DNA from: Anaerotruncus rubiinfantis
GTDB lineage: Bacteria; Bacillota; Clostridia; Oscillospirales; Ruminococcaceae
Assembly: GCF_900078395.1 (NCBI RefSeq)
Contig: NZ_FKLA01000008.1
Coordinates: 496,001-560,000, forward strand
DNA length: 64,000 nt
Direction: 5' to 3'
Part shown: positions 8,174 to 16,903 of the stretch, piece after piece
How the letters are laid out: each line of letters starts with the position of its first letter
How positions within the stretch are numbered: position 1 is the first letter of the stretch
Notes under the pieces: model-generated
Told to the model about the DNA's origin: nothing
Database searches by the model: none
What the model saw: only the letters and a program-made list of their open reading frames with translations
Position numbers and translations under genes: made by a program

Positions 8174-9454
8174 ATGCTTGTATTTGCAGCGGTTAGTCTT
8201 TTGCTCTTCCTTGTAATTGGAGTTCCGGTTAGTTTTGCAATTGGCCTTTCGGGAGTCCTGGCGCTGATGTTTTGCAGCGATGTACCAATCCTGATGGCGG
8301 TACAACAAATGGTTCGAGGGATGAATTCCTTTCCAATGATGGCAGGTCCTTTTTTTATTCTTGCAGGTGAAATTTTGGGCGGTGCCAGATTGTCAGAACG
8401 GATCATTAATTTTGCCAGATCCCTTGTATCATGGGCAAGAGGTGGTTTGGGATATGTGTGTGTCGTTGCAAACATGATTTTTGCCGGTATTTCAGGTTCC
8501 GGCGCCGCCACCATGAGCGCAATCGGTTCTCTTACTGTTCCAGAGCTGGATAAGGCAGGCTATGAACGGCCATTTGTTGCCGCGCTGATTGCGGGTTCCG
8601 GTTCCTTAGGCCCCATTATTCCTCCCAGCGTGAATATGATTGTCTATGGTTCATTGACTGGGTATTCCATTGGTAAACTGTTTATCGGCGGCCTTGGCCC
8701 CGGAATCCTGATTGGTTTATTTTTGATGGTTTTCTGTTATTTTTATGCACGCAAAAAAAATATTGATCCGCCTGCCGCCCGCTTTGACTGGCGGGCTTTG
8801 TGGAAGAGTTTCAAAGACGCCTTCTTTGCATTGGTTACTCCGCTGATCATCATCGGAGGCGTGATCACCGGCATTTTCACTGCGACAGAAGCCGGTATCA
8901 TCGCATGTTTATATGGCCTTATCTGCGGTTTCTTTTTCTATAAAACACTGACGATCAAGGATATGGTTCCCATTTTCAGACGTGCGATTTCCTCTTCTGC
9001 CATGCTGATTGTGTTGATGGGTATTGCCAATATCTATTCTTACATTTTTGCAAAGGAAGCTGTGGGAGACAGCATCAAGGAATTCCTTTTGGGCGTGTCC
9101 AGCGATCCGACGGTGATCGTTCTGCTCGTTATCGGTATTATGCTGGTAATTGGCTGCTTCATGGAAACAGTGGCCGCGATGGTTGTTATTCTTCCCGTCA
9201 TTTATCCCATCGTTATGAGTTTGGGCGTAGACCCGCTTGTATTCGGCGTGCTGTTCTCCATCTCCACCGTGGTAGGAGGGCTAACCCCGCCTGTGGGGCT
9301 GTATCTTTTCCTCTCCATGAATATGACCAAAGCTCCCTTCAAGAGCGTCATTCGTTATATGTATCCGGTTGTGGGAATTGTGCTGCTGGTTATGATTTTG
9401 ATTCTCATATTCCCGGCAATCGCGACATTCATGCCGGATTTGCTCATGGGATAG
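8174..9454 (+). CDS. TRAP transporter large permease DctM
   Basis: Large membrane subunit that carries the sodium-coupled transport path. At 426 aa it has about twelve hydrophobic segments and family-typical stretches: FPMMAGPFFILAGEIL, ANMIFAGISGSGAATMSAIG, LGPIIPPSVNMIVYG, TATEAGIIACLYGLICG and a C-terminal VVGGLTPPVGLYLF. The ATG at 8174 begins 1 base after the dctQ stop, with GAAAGGAGAG just upstream, and gives the usual N-terminus MLVFAAVSLLLFLVIGVPVS. With DctP and DctQ it makes a complete transporter. Confidence 0.92.
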   Translation: MLVFAAVSLLLFLVIGVPVSFAIGLSGVLALMFCSDVPILMAVQQMVRGMNSFPMMAGPFFILAGEILGGARLSERIINFARSLVSWARGGLGYVCVVANMIFAGISGSGAATMSAIGSLTVPELDKAGYERPFVAALIAGSGSLGPIIPPSVNMIVYGSLTGYSIGKLFIGGLGPGILIGLFLMVFCYFYARKKNIDPPAARFDWRALWKSFKDAFFALVTPLIIIGGVITGIFTATEAGIIACLYGLICGFFFYKTLTIKDMVPIFRRAISSSAMLIVLMGIANIYSYIFAKEAVGDSIKEFLLGVSSDPTVIVLLVIGIMLVIGCFMETVAAMVVILPVIYPIVMSLGVDPLVFGVLFSISTVVGGLTPPVGLYLFLSMNMTKAPFKSVIRYMYPVVGIVLLVMILILIFPAIATFMPDLLMG

Positions 9455-9500
9455 TATTTTGTGTCCACATCTGATTGATTTCGAGGAGGAAATTATTATA

Positions 9501-10625
9501 ATGCTAGATTCACGAACTCGTGCATTTGGTTCTGCCATGACCTATATCCAAGGACCAGGGGAATTGGACAAGATTGAAGAATATAGCCGTGTCTATACCA
9601 ATCGCGTTTTTTTCTTAATTGATGGTTTTCTGTTTCCGACTCTTAAAGAGCGTATTGAAAATATTTTTAGCAAAAGCGATTCCGTATGTATCTGTGAAGC
9701 CTGCAGAGGCGAGTGCTGTTATAGCGAAATTAACCGGATTACAGAACTGGTCAAGGAACATAAGGCTGGCTTGATTGTTGGCGCCGGAGGAGGCAAGACC
9801 ATCGACATTGCCAAAATGGTGGCGAATTCGCTTTTCTTTCCCTACTTCATTGTTCCCACTTCTGCGGCTACGGATGCGCCGGTCAGCGGTTTGGCAGTAG
9901 TGTATACGGACACCGGAGAGCATCTGGAAGCCGTTATGCTCAAGCGCAGCGCCGACATCGTCTTAATGGACTCAAACCTGATTGCTGGAGCTCCAATCAG
10001 ACTGTTCCGGGCGGGAATGGCAGATGCGTTGGCCACATGGTTTGAAGCTCAGGCGCGCGAACGATCCGAGTCTCCGAACAATATCGGAAAAGGGTATCTT
10101 CGCTGTAAAGCAGGTATGGCGATTGCTCGCCTATCCTATGATTTGCTTATGGAGGATGGCCTGCGTGCACTTAGAGACTTGGAGATAGGCGCTGTTACCG
10201 ATGCGGTGGAAAACATCATCGAAACCAATACGCTGTTGAGTGGTCTTGGGTTCCAGAACACCGGTTGCAGCGTGGCACATGCAATTCATGCCGGCCTCGC
10301 GGAGCTCCCGGAGACCCATTCCTACCTACATGGCGAAAAGGTAGCTTTTGGCATCGTCTGTGGGTTTGCTTTTGAAAATACACCCATGGATATTGTTGAT
10401 AAGGTGATGCAATTCATGGTGGAAGCTGGTATCCCTGTGACGCTTTCAGACCTTGGCGTAGAGGCGACCCCGGAAAATATCTTTAAAATCGCAGATAAGG
10501 TTGTTAATCGTAACAGGACAATTTATGCAGAGCCGCTGGTCATTAATATCGACACTGTTTCTGCGGCCATTATTTCTGCCAACGCGCTGGGTGAGCGCTA
10601 TAAGGCGCGTTTTAAGAACAAATAA
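9501..10625 (+). CDS. GldA-like iron/zinc-containing alcohol dehydrogenase
   Basis: NAD-dependent polyol dehydrogenase of the glycerol dehydrogenase family. The nucleotide loop GAGGGKTIDIAK is near residue 95 and PTSAATDAPVSGLAV near 120. The three metal ligands of the family are recognisable as Asp175 (GMADALATW), His260 (SVAHAIHAGL) and His277 (YLHGEKVAFG). Length 374 aa is typical. AGGAGGA lies 10 bases before the ATG at 9501. It sits between the TRAP transporter and ETF genes. It may reduce or oxidise a three- or four-carbon polyol or hydroxyketone; together with the FGGY kinase it could feed a phosphorylated ketose into glycolysis. True substrate unknown. Confidence 0.85.
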   Translation: MLDSRTRAFGSAMTYIQGPGELDKIEEYSRVYTNRVFFLIDGFLFPTLKERIENIFSKSDSVCICEACRGECCYSEINRITELVKEHKAGLIVGAGGGKTIDIAKMVANSLFFPYFIVPTSAATDAPVSGLAVVYTDTGEHLEAVMLKRSADIVLMDSNLIAGAPIRLFRAGMADALATWFEAQARERSESPNNIGKGYLRCKAGMAIARLSYDLLMEDGLRALRDLEIGAVTDAVENIIETNTLLSGLGFQNTGCSVAHAIHAGLAELPETHSYLHGEKVAFGIVCGFAFENTPMDIVDKVMQFMVEAGIPVTLSDLGVEATPENIFKIADKVVNRNRTIYAEPLVINIDTVSAAIISANALGERYKARFKNK

Positions 10626-10648
10626 ATTTGGTCAGGCGGTGTTGCTGT

Positions 10649-11437
10649 TTGAATATTTTGGTATTACTCAAACAAGTGCAAAAATCGGAAGAAGTTCGGC
10701 TCAAGGAGGATTTTTCCATTGACCGTTCCAGAGGTAAGCAAGAACTGAACCCGGCAGACAAAAGCGCTTTGCTGGCAGCTTCCGAACTGAGGCAGAAACT
10801 TGGAGGCCAAATTACTTGTATCACCATGGGGCCGGAATCTGCAAAGGCAGTATTATATGAGGGCGCAATGTATGGAGCGGACCGCCTGATCCATATTTGC
10901 GACCCTGCCTTTGCAGGCTCCGACACTTTAGCAACATCGAGAATTCTTGCAAGGGCAATTGAGCGAGCGGGCCTCCCGGATATCATTTTGTGTGGAAGGC
11001 GTACAATTGATGGGGAAACCGGACAGGTCGGGCCCCAGCTTGCTGCCCGCTTACATTATTCCTGTATCAGCAATGTCACATCTGTCGAAAAAGCAGAAGT
11101 GAGTTCGATCCATATTCGTCGCCTGTTAGAAGACCGGATACATACCCTATCAGGGAGGCTGCCGCTTGTCCTGTGTATGTGTGAAAGCAATATCTTAAGT
11201 CAGTTGCCAACATTAAAGCAGATCCGTATGGCCTCCTCGATTGTTATCGAGCGTATCAGCAACCAGGAGCTCAAGCTTTCCTCCAAGGAATATGGGAAAG
11301 GCGGTTCCCCAACACAAGTTAGATCTGTCCAAACACGGATGCAGGGCCTTAGAAATACGCGATTTATATCAAACTTAGAGGATATGACGGTGCAAATATG
11401 CCATCGTATCCAAAAGCAAGAGGAGGAGGAGACGTGA
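10649..11437 (+). CDS. etfB: Electron transfer flavoprotein, beta subunit
   Basis: Small subunit of ETF, binding AMP or a second FAD. The protein opens with NILVLLKQVQKSEEVRLKED, the conserved ETF-beta N-terminus, and carries DKSALLAASELRQKLGG and ILCGRRTIDGETGQVGPQLA, which match the family nucleotide-binding region. The TTG at 10649 is chosen because it gives exactly this N-terminus and has AGGCGGTG just upstream; the in-frame TTG at 10628 has no ribosome binding site. Length 262 aa is normal. It overlaps etfA by four bases (GTGA). Presence of both ETF genes with GlcD/GlcF-like partners suggests that the operon's dehydrogenase delivers electrons to ETF, perhaps with flavin bifurcation. Confidence 0.88.
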   Translation: MNILVLLKQVQKSEEVRLKEDFSIDRSRGKQELNPADKSALLAASELRQKLGGQITCITMGPESAKAVLYEGAMYGADRLIHICDPAFAGSDTLATSRILARAIERAGLPDIILCGRRTIDGETGQVGPQLAARLHYSCISNVTSVEKAEVSSIHIRRLLEDRIHTLSGRLPLVLCMCESNILSQLPTLKQIRMASSIVIERISNQELKLSSKEYGKGGSPTQVRSVQTRMQGLRNTRFISNLEDMTVQICHRIQKQEEEET

Positions 11438-12378
11438 AAGGTGAATATTGGGTGTGTGCCGGTTCGGAGTCCGCTTCCGCGCTGGGATTGCTCTCATTCC
11501 TTCGTTCATCGTTATCTGCGTCTGATGCTACGGTCGCTGTGATTTCGTCAGATTCTCAGACGGAAGCGCTTTTTGCCGCGGGAGCGCACAAGCTATATGC
11601 GGTGCCCGATGCTTCCGAAGAACGCCTCGTATGGGATGTTGTTGACTTGTGCCGGAAACACTTGCCGGTTGTCCTTTTGTTCCCCGCCACCATTCGGCTG
11701 CGTCAGGCCGCGTCTCAGATTTCGGCCATACTTGAATGTGGGCTATGTGCAGACTGCACAGGGCTTTCTCTGCAGGACGACGGACAATTGCTCATGATCC
11801 GCCCGGCCTATGGCGAACATTTGATTGCTGAGATTTTGTGCAAGCACACACACCTTCAAATGGCTACTGTTCGCCCGGGAATTTTTCTTCCTTCGTTTTG
11901 TTATTCGCGGTACGGCGAAATCGTTTCTACCTGTTCACGATCTGAAAAAACCTTTGAAGGCCTGATTACACTTCTGGAGGAAACTTCTCTGCATCAGGAG
12001 CCGCTGTCCGATTCCCGGCTTATTATAGCGGGTGGCAAGGGGATCGGCAGTCAAGGATTTTCAAAATTGCGGCAGCTTGTCTCGTTGACAGGTGCCTCTC
12101 TCGGCGCTAGTCGGGCGGCCGTGAACGCCGGTTATGCACCTTACTGCTATCAAGTCGGGTTGACCGGGACGATTGTGCACCCTAAGACTTATATTGCGTT
12201 CGGAATCTCCGGCGCGGTTCAGCATCTAGCTGGGATGAATGCGTCAGGTTATGTTATTGCGGTCAACACCGACCCCAAAGCGCCCATCTTCGACTATGCA
12301 GACCTTTCTTTTGTGGGATCATGGGAGCCTCTGGTAGACGCGCTAATCCAGCATTTTTCAGCTAAGCAGTTCAGTTGA
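11434..12378 (+). CDS. etfA: Electron transfer flavoprotein, alpha subunit
   Basis: FAD-binding subunit of ETF. The C-terminal half holds the classic FAD signature: IIAGGKGIGSQGFSKL, GASLGASRAAVNAGY, VGLTGTIVHPKTYIAFGISG and AVQHLAGMNASG followed by INFO-rich NTDPKAPIFDYAD. The N-terminal domain is recognisable but shorter and has no ferredoxin extension. A GTG start at 11434, with AGGAGGAGGA immediately before it and a four-base overlap with etfB, is preferred to the ATG at 11398 deep inside etfB; this gives 314 aa. It ends the tightly spaced first part of the island; a 343-base gap follows. Confidence 0.88.
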   Translation: MKGEYWVCAGSESASALGLLSFLRSSLSASDATVAVISSDSQTEALFAAGAHKLYAVPDASEERLVWDVVDLCRKHLPVVLLFPATIRLRQAASQISAILECGLCADCTGLSLQDDGQLLMIRPAYGEHLIAEILCKHTHLQMATVRPGIFLPSFCYSRYGEIVSTCSRSEKTFEGLITLLEETSLHQEPLSDSRLIIAGGKGIGSQGFSKLRQLVSLTGASLGASRAAVNAGYAPYCYQVGLTGTIVHPKTYIAFGISGAVQHLAGMNASGYVIAVNTDPKAPIFDYADLSFVGSWEPLVDALIQHFSAKQFS

Positions 12379-12483
12379 ATCCACATGAGCTTGCAGAGTT
12401 GCATTGTACGGTACTTCCTGAAAAAGTCGGAATGAAACCGTCCTTATGAACCTGAGGATAAAACATCGATAGACAGAGCAGAA

Positions 12484-12658
12484 GGAGGATATGGGAGAAA
12501 AGATCACTTAAGTGGCCAAGGTATTGGACATGGAAAAGCGCCATTACCCTATAGGTAGTGGTGACCGGTCATTTGGCTTATCAATAAAAAGTCTGTCAAG
12601 TGAAAGGCGCCACGTTGCTTGTAGGGCGGAGCAAGAATCCGGGCCTGTGTGCGTTTAA
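12484..12658 (+). pseudogene. Possible relic of a small gene, perhaps a short-chain dehydrogenase start
   Basis: In the 343-base gap after etfA, an ideal AGGAGG at 12484-12489 precedes ATG 12491, but that frame stops after six codons (TAA at 12509). The same frame reopens at GTG 12512 for 48 codons. In another frame the text reads SGQGIGHGKA and later KGATLLVGRSKNPG, reminiscent of the TGxxxGIG and strand-2 region of short-chain dehydrogenases. This is suggestive of a frameshifted remnant but not proof. No terminator was seen, so transcription may continue into pdxA2. Confidence 0.25.
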
Positions 12659-12721
12659 TATACCATTAACCTTTCGGCTACTGATACCTAATTTTTAATT
12701 CGTATAGTAGGGGGAATTAAT

Positions 12722-13753
12722 ATGAAGCCTAGAATCGGAATTACAATGGGTGATCCCGCAGGAATTGGAGCGGAGATCACTGTAAAAGCGCTCGCGCATG
12801 AGGAAATTTATGGACAGTGCATTCCTATTGTTATTGGAGACTATGTTCCATTAAGGGAAGCCATTGATTTTTGTGGATTAAAACTCAATTTGCGGGAGAT
12901 ACAGTCCGCTGAAGAAGCCCAGGGGAATTTTGGGACAATCGACTACATAAATTTGGATCTGTTGACTCCGGGAAGCTTCACCTATAAAAATGTACAGAAG
13001 TTGTGTGGAGAAGCATCTTTTCAGTATATCGTCAAGGGGATTCAGATGGCCATGGATCGCAAAATTCAGGCGGTTGTCACGGGTCCGATCAACAAGGAAT
13101 CGATCAATCTGGCCGATCACCATTACAGTGGCCACACGGAGATCTTTGCCGATTATACCCATACTCCAGATTATGCGATGCTGTTGATCGGTCAAAACCT
13201 CAAGGTCATTCATGTGACAACACATTGTTCGATGCGGGACGCATGCGATTACATTAAACACGACCGCGTGCTGTCTGTGATCAAATTGGCGGATGAAGGG
13301 ATGCGCCTTTTGGGAAATGGGAACCCCAAAATCGCGGTCGCGGGACTGAACGCGCACAGCTCTGAAAACGGCCTGTTCGGCTGGGAGGAAGAAAAAGAGA
13401 TTATCCCGGCGATCGAGGATGCCCGGAAGGTGGGAATTTGTGTGGATGGTCCGGTTCCGCCAGACACGGTATTTGTGAAATGTGCGGCGGGGCAATACGA
13501 TATTGTAGTCGCTATGTATCATGACCAGGGACACATTCCTTTGAAGCTAAGCGGATTTAAACTGGATTTGGAAACCAACCGCTATTCCTCTCTCAGTGGT
13601 GTAAACTGTACGATTGGGCTGCCGATCATCCGTTCTTCTGTAGATCATGGTACCGCTTATGGGAAAGCCGGCGAGGGCCGTGCCAATGAAGAAAGTATGA
13701 TGGACGCCATTCAAACCGGAATCATTATGGCAAAAAACAAATTTGATTTGTAA
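12722..13753 (+). CDS. pdxA2: PdxA2-like 4-phospho-acid-sugar dehydrogenase
   Basis: PdxA-family NAD-dependent dehydrogenase. In catabolic clusters with a DUF1537 kinase, PdxA2 oxidises D-threonate or D-erythronate 4-phosphate, with decarboxylation to dihydroxyacetone phosphate. Family hallmarks: N-terminal GITMGDPAGIGAEITVKA, TGPINKESINLADHHYSGHT, and metal-binding histidines at 168 (VTTHCSMRD), 212 (GLNAHSSENG) and 267 (AMYHDQGHIPLK), with SVDHGTAYGKAGEGRA near the end. Length 343 aa is normal. TAGGGGG lies 9-10 bases before the ATG. It is followed immediately by a Tdh-like dehydrogenase and the DUF1537 kinase. A biosynthetic pyridoxal role is less likely given this company and the absence of other vitamin B6 genes here. 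Confidence 0.85.
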   Translation: MKPRIGITMGDPAGIGAEITVKALAHEEIYGQCIPIVIGDYVPLREAIDFCGLKLNLREIQSAEEAQGNFGTIDYINLDLLTPGSFTYKNVQKLCGEASFQYIVKGIQMAMDRKIQAVVTGPINKESINLADHHYSGHTEIFADYTHTPDYAMLLIGQNLKVIHVTTHCSMRDACDYIKHDRVLSVIKLADEGMRLLGNGNPKIAVAGLNAHSSENGLFGWEEEKEIIPAIEDARKVGICVDGPVPPDTVFVKCAAGQYDIVVAMYHDQGHIPLKLSGFKLDLETNRYSSLSGVNCTIGLPIIRSSVDHGTAYGKAGEGRANEESMMDAIQTGIIMAKNKFDL

Positions 13754-13756
13754 GGG

Positions 13757-14833
13757 ATGCAGGATATGAATCAAAAAACAATGTGTGGAGTTTTGAAAGA
13801 AAGTCCGGCTCCCGGTGCAGTTTACCGCACCGACCTGCCGGTTCCCAAAGTAGGTCCCAATGACATTCTGGTCAAGATTCGTGCAGTTGCTATCTGTGGC
13901 ACGGATCTACATATTATGGAATGGAACGCTTATGCATCCGAACGCGTACCGGCCCCAATGGTATTCGGGCATGAATTTTCTGGCGATATTGTTGAGGTTG
14001 GCTCAAATGTAACTGAGTTCAAGGTGGGTGATCGGATTGCGGCCGAGACGCATATCCCTTGCAACCACTGCCAGCAATGCGTAACCGGTCACCGTCATAT
14101 TTGCGAAAATATGAAGATCATCGGCGTGCATGTACCTGGCGCGTTTGCTGAGTACATCTCTATTCCGCAGGATTGCGCCTATAAAATAGCCGACAGCGTC
14201 AGCTATAAAATGGGAGCGATGCTGGAGCCCATGGGCGTCGGCGTTCATGGTGTTTCTGTTGCTGATGTGGAAGACAAAAATGTTGTGATTTTTGGTTGTG
14301 GTCCGATTGGCCTAATGGCGATTGGTGCGGCTAAGGTTTGGGGTGCGAAAAAGATTGTTGCCGTTGACGTATTTGACGACAAGTTGGAAATTGCCAAAAA
14401 AATGGGCGCGGCTGTCTGCGTAAACTCCAAGTTCCAAGTAGCCACGGAAATCATTCCAAAGGCATTTGACGGTGCATATGCCGATGTTGTGATCGATTAT
14501 ACAGGCGCAAATTCGGCCATTTTACAGGGACTTGCCTCTGTTAAAAAGGGTGGGAAAATGGTTCTGGTGGGATTGACAAATAAAGAATTAAGTCTCGATT
14601 TGTCAAACCAGATCATTTATAAGGAGCTGACGATCGTTGGCGTAACAGGCCGGCTGATGTATCAAACCTGGAAAGAGTGTGAAGAAATTCTGGAATCTGA
14701 CGACTTTCATTTAGACGCCGTGGTAGGCGGTATTTATCCGCTGGAATCATTTCAGTCCGCTTTTGATGACATTCAGGCTGGAAAGCCCGGAAAAATGATT
14801 TTAGTACCTAGGACATCACAAGATATTGAATGA
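13757..14833 (+). CDS. Zinc-dependent medium-chain dehydrogenase, L-threonine 3-dehydrogenase-like
   Basis: NAD-dependent zinc alcohol dehydrogenase. The catalytic zinc residues appear as CGTDLH and GHEFSG, the structural zinc site as CNHCQQCVTGHRHIC, and the Rossmann loop as FGCGPIGLMAIGAA. The sequence around IIGVHVPGAFAEYISIP and RLMYQTWKECEEIL resembles L-threonine 3-dehydrogenase more than sorbitol dehydrogenase. Between pdxA2 and an acid-sugar kinase, however, it may oxidise a hydroxy acid or sugar acid instead. The gene begins 3 bases after pdxA2; a second in-frame ATG at 13766 with GCAGGAT before it is an equally possible start. It overlaps nothing but ends 10 bases before the kinase start. 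Confidence 0.82.
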   Translation: MQDMNQKTMCGVLKESPAPGAVYRTDLPVPKVGPNDILVKIRAVAICGTDLHIMEWNAYASERVPAPMVFGHEFSGDIVEVGSNVTEFKVGDRIAAETHIPCNHCQQCVTGHRHICENMKIIGVHVPGAFAEYISIPQDCAYKIADSVSYKMGAMLEPMGVGVHGVSVADVEDKNVVIFGCGPIGLMAIGAAKVWGAKKIVAVDVFDDKLEIAKKMGAAVCVNSKFQVATEIIPKAFDGAYADVVIDYTGANSAILQGLASVKKGGKMVLVGLTNKELSLDLSNQIIYKELTIVGVTGRLMYQTWKECEEILESDDFHLDAVVGGIYPLESFQSAFDDIQAGKPGKMILVPRTSQDIE

Positions 14834-14843
14834 GCATGCAAAA

Positions 14844-16127
14844 ATGGTACGGTTTTTAATTCTTGCAGATGATTTCACAGGAGCAATGGACACCGGCGTT
14901 CAGTTTTCGAAAAAGGGGTTTCGGACTTGGGTAACCGCCGAGCGCTTCCCGGATTTCAAATATCTGTTTTCTAAATATGACGTTTTGTCCATGGATTTGG
15001 AAACGCGGCATTTGACAAAAGAGGAAGCATATGCGGTTGTATATCGGACTGCTTTGGCTGCCTACAAGGTAGGGGTTCGTCATTTTTATAAAAAAACGGA
15101 CTCCGCTTTGCGTGGGAACATTGGAGCTGAATTATCCGCACTGCTAGATGCATCCAAAATGGATGTGCTGCACTTTGCTCCTGCTTTTCCTCAAAATGGA
15201 CGTATCACAAAAAATGGGCTCCAGTATGTAAATGGGACACTTTTAGAAAACAGCGTTTTCGCAAAAGACCCCTTTGAGCCAATAAAATTCAGTAGTGTGT
15301 CAGATATCATTTTCCAACAAAGCAAAACACCTGTAATCCAGATTTCAGCCGATGGGAATTGGGGGAGCACAGATGTTTCTCCTACTCCTAAAATAGTTGT
15401 CTATGATGCCAGTACGGATGCTGATTTGGATAAAATTGGAGGTCGTGTCTTTAAGGAAGATGAGACGTGTGTTTTATCCGGATGCGCCGGATTTGCAGAT
15501 GCTTTGTGCAGAATACTTCCCGATCAGATCAAACATCCCTTCTGTAGAAGCCCGGAAGAAACCGTGTTATTAGTGGCGGGAAGTGTAAATCAAATTACGA
15601 TTGACCAAATGCAATATGCCAAAGAGATAGGTTATGCATCATTTACTCTAACACCAGCACAAAAATACTCCTCAGATTTTGTACAAGGCGGAGAATGTGA
15701 AAGGTTAGCAAAGCAGATTGCAGATACGATTAAAAAACACAAACGTGTGTTGATCGAGTCAGTCAGCGAAAGAAGCCAGTTGAATGTGGCGGATGCCTGC
15801 CAGAGAGACGGCTTTTTCATAAAAAAAATGCGGGGGCTTGTCTGCAAAAATATCAGCGAGTTGGTTGTCATGGTTTTCAAGCAGGTCAAGCTTGGAAGCC
15901 TGGCTGTATTCGGTGGTGATTCTCTTTACGAAACCATGAAACGGCTCGGAAGCAAAGGAATAGAACCACAGATGGAGTTGTCTTCTGGTGTGGTGGTGTC
16001 TATGTCGCAAGTAAATGATCAGCCGTTTTGTGTGATATCGAAGTCTGGAGGACTTGGTACCTTAGAGCTCGCGGAACAAATCGATCGATTTATGGCAGAA
16101 TCTAGGGATGCAAATTATTTCCAATAA
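14844..16127 (+). CDS. DUF1537 four-carbon acid-sugar kinase
   Basis: Member of the DUF1537 kinase family, whose characterised members phosphorylate D-threonate, D-erythronate or 3-oxo-tetronate at the 4-position. The N-terminal sugar-binding domain opens with FLILADDFTGAMDTGVQF, the family signature, followed by KKTDSALRGNIGAEL and FAPAFPQNGRITKNG. The C-terminal nucleotide domain has FGGDSLYETMKRLG and VISKSGGLGTLELAE. Length 427 aa is normal. ATG 14844 is preferred to a TTG at 14826 because it places the signature at the usual distance from the start, although the ribosome binding site is weak; coupling to the upstream stop at 14833 is likely. With PdxA2 it gives a two-step route from tetronate to DHAP. 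Two terminators follow. Confidence 0.85.
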   Translation: MVRFLILADDFTGAMDTGVQFSKKGFRTWVTAERFPDFKYLFSKYDVLSMDLETRHLTKEEAYAVVYRTALAAYKVGVRHFYKKTDSALRGNIGAELSALLDASKMDVLHFAPAFPQNGRITKNGLQYVNGTLLENSVFAKDPFEPIKFSSVSDIIFQQSKTPVIQISADGNWGSTDVSPTPKIVVYDASTDADLDKIGGRVFKEDETCVLSGCAGFADALCRILPDQIKHPFCRSPEETVLLVAGSVNQITIDQMQYAKEIGYASFTLTPAQKYSSDFVQGGECERLAKQIADTIKKHKRVLIESVSERSQLNVADACQRDGFFIKKMRGLVCKNISELVVMVFKQVKLGSLAVFGGDSLYETMKRLGSKGIEPQMELSSGVVVSMSQVNDQPFCVISKSGGLGTLELAEQIDRFMAESRDANYFQ

Positions 16128-16311
16128 CGGAAAAAGTATTTTCAGACAGCCGCGCTGCACACGATTTTTGTCACAGAATGAATGTTTGGCGTTTTTGAAG
16201 CTGATTTTCTATTGTCATTACGGAATAATGCTATAAAAAGAAGTGCATCAAAAGAGCGGAAGATGCGGTGCCTTCCCACAATCGTACATTTTAAATCAGG
16301 TGGAGAGCGAC

Positions 16312-16354
16312 ATAAAAACAGGGGTGAGAAAATGACTCTCGCCCCTGTTTTTAT
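16312..16354 (+). terminator. First of two tandem terminators ending the catabolic island
   Basis: ATAAAAACAGGGGTGAGA at 16312-16329 pairs with 16337-16354 (one wobble), 7-base loop. The outer A/T-rich arms make it usable from either strand. The 185 bases before it, after the kinase stop, show nothing recognisable. Confidence 0.75.
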
Positions 16355-16363
16355 ATCGCGATA

Positions 16364-16399
16364 TCCTCCAGTTCCAATTGGAACTGGAGGAATTTTTTG
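16364..16399 (+). terminator. Second tandem terminator of the island
   Basis: A perfect 28-base palindrome (TCCTCCAGTTCC, AATT, GGAACTGGAGGA; 16364-16391) is followed by ATTTTTTG. Confidence 0.85.
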
Positions 16400-16490
16400 T
16401 ATGTCAGATTCCATGATTTGTGGCATACTGTTTCGTTAGATGTTAAGTATTTTTGCTATTAATCTAACCTTGATTCTAGTCTCTCAACTC

Positions 16491-16543
16491 AAAAAACGAA
16501 AACCTTGCGAATCGGCTAGATAAGCCAATTTACAAGGTTTTCG
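16491..16543 (-). terminator. Terminator of the tRNA-Lys/tRNA-Ala transcript
   Basis: Read on the minus strand, an 11-bp stem CGAAAACCTTG/CAAGGTTTTCG (16497-16543) with an inner AATTGGCT/AGCCGATT stem is followed by TTTTTT at 16496-16491. Confidence 0.85.
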
Positions 16544-16548
16544 TTCTG

Positions 16549-16624
<76 letters not shown>

Positions 16625-16629
16625 AGATA

Positions 16630-16705
16630 TGGTGATCCATCGGAGATTCGAACTCCGGACACCCTGATTAAAAGTCAGGTGCTCTGCCGGCTGAGCTAAT
16701 GGATC
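16630..16705 (-). tRNA. tRNA-Lys (TTT)
   Basis: 76 bases including encoded CCA. The acceptor stem is GATCCAT/ATGGATC. The anticodon stem CCTGA/TCAGG encloses the loop CTTTTAA, anticodon TTT. The T-arm is TCCGGAGTTCGAATCTCCG. First tRNA of the pair. Confidence 0.95.
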
Positions 16706-16749
16706 ATTCTGCGCAGTCAGAACAGAAGCACTCTGTACGACGCTAGATT

Positions 16750-16778
16750 ATTATAGCAAACAGAGGAGGGCTTGTCAA
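16750..16778 (-). promoter_or_regulatory. Consensus SigA promoter of the tRNA pair
   Basis: On the minus strand TTGACA (16778-16773), 17 bases, TATAAT (16755-16750): a perfect consensus promoter 45 bases before tRNA-Lys. Confidence 0.9.
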
Positions 16779-16838
16779 CTATTTTGCCAGAATTTTTTAC
16801 AGAAAACTGATTTGACAAATCCCGACAGAAAAACCCTA

Positions 16839-16867
16839 GTGACAAAAATTATAAAAAGGGGTAAAAT
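16839..16867 (+). promoter_or_regulatory. Candidate recG promoter
   Basis: GTGACA and TAAAAT are spaced by 17 bases, 37 bases before the recG start. Confidence 0.4.
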
Positions 16868-16903
16868 AAGAACATATATTCGGCTTGACGGGAGATGAGC
16901 TGT

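Noticed and set aside
12512..12658. 48-codon ORF as a real small protein
   Set aside because: The GTG start has no ribosome binding site of its own and the sequence shows no conserved pattern; treated as part of a possible relic.
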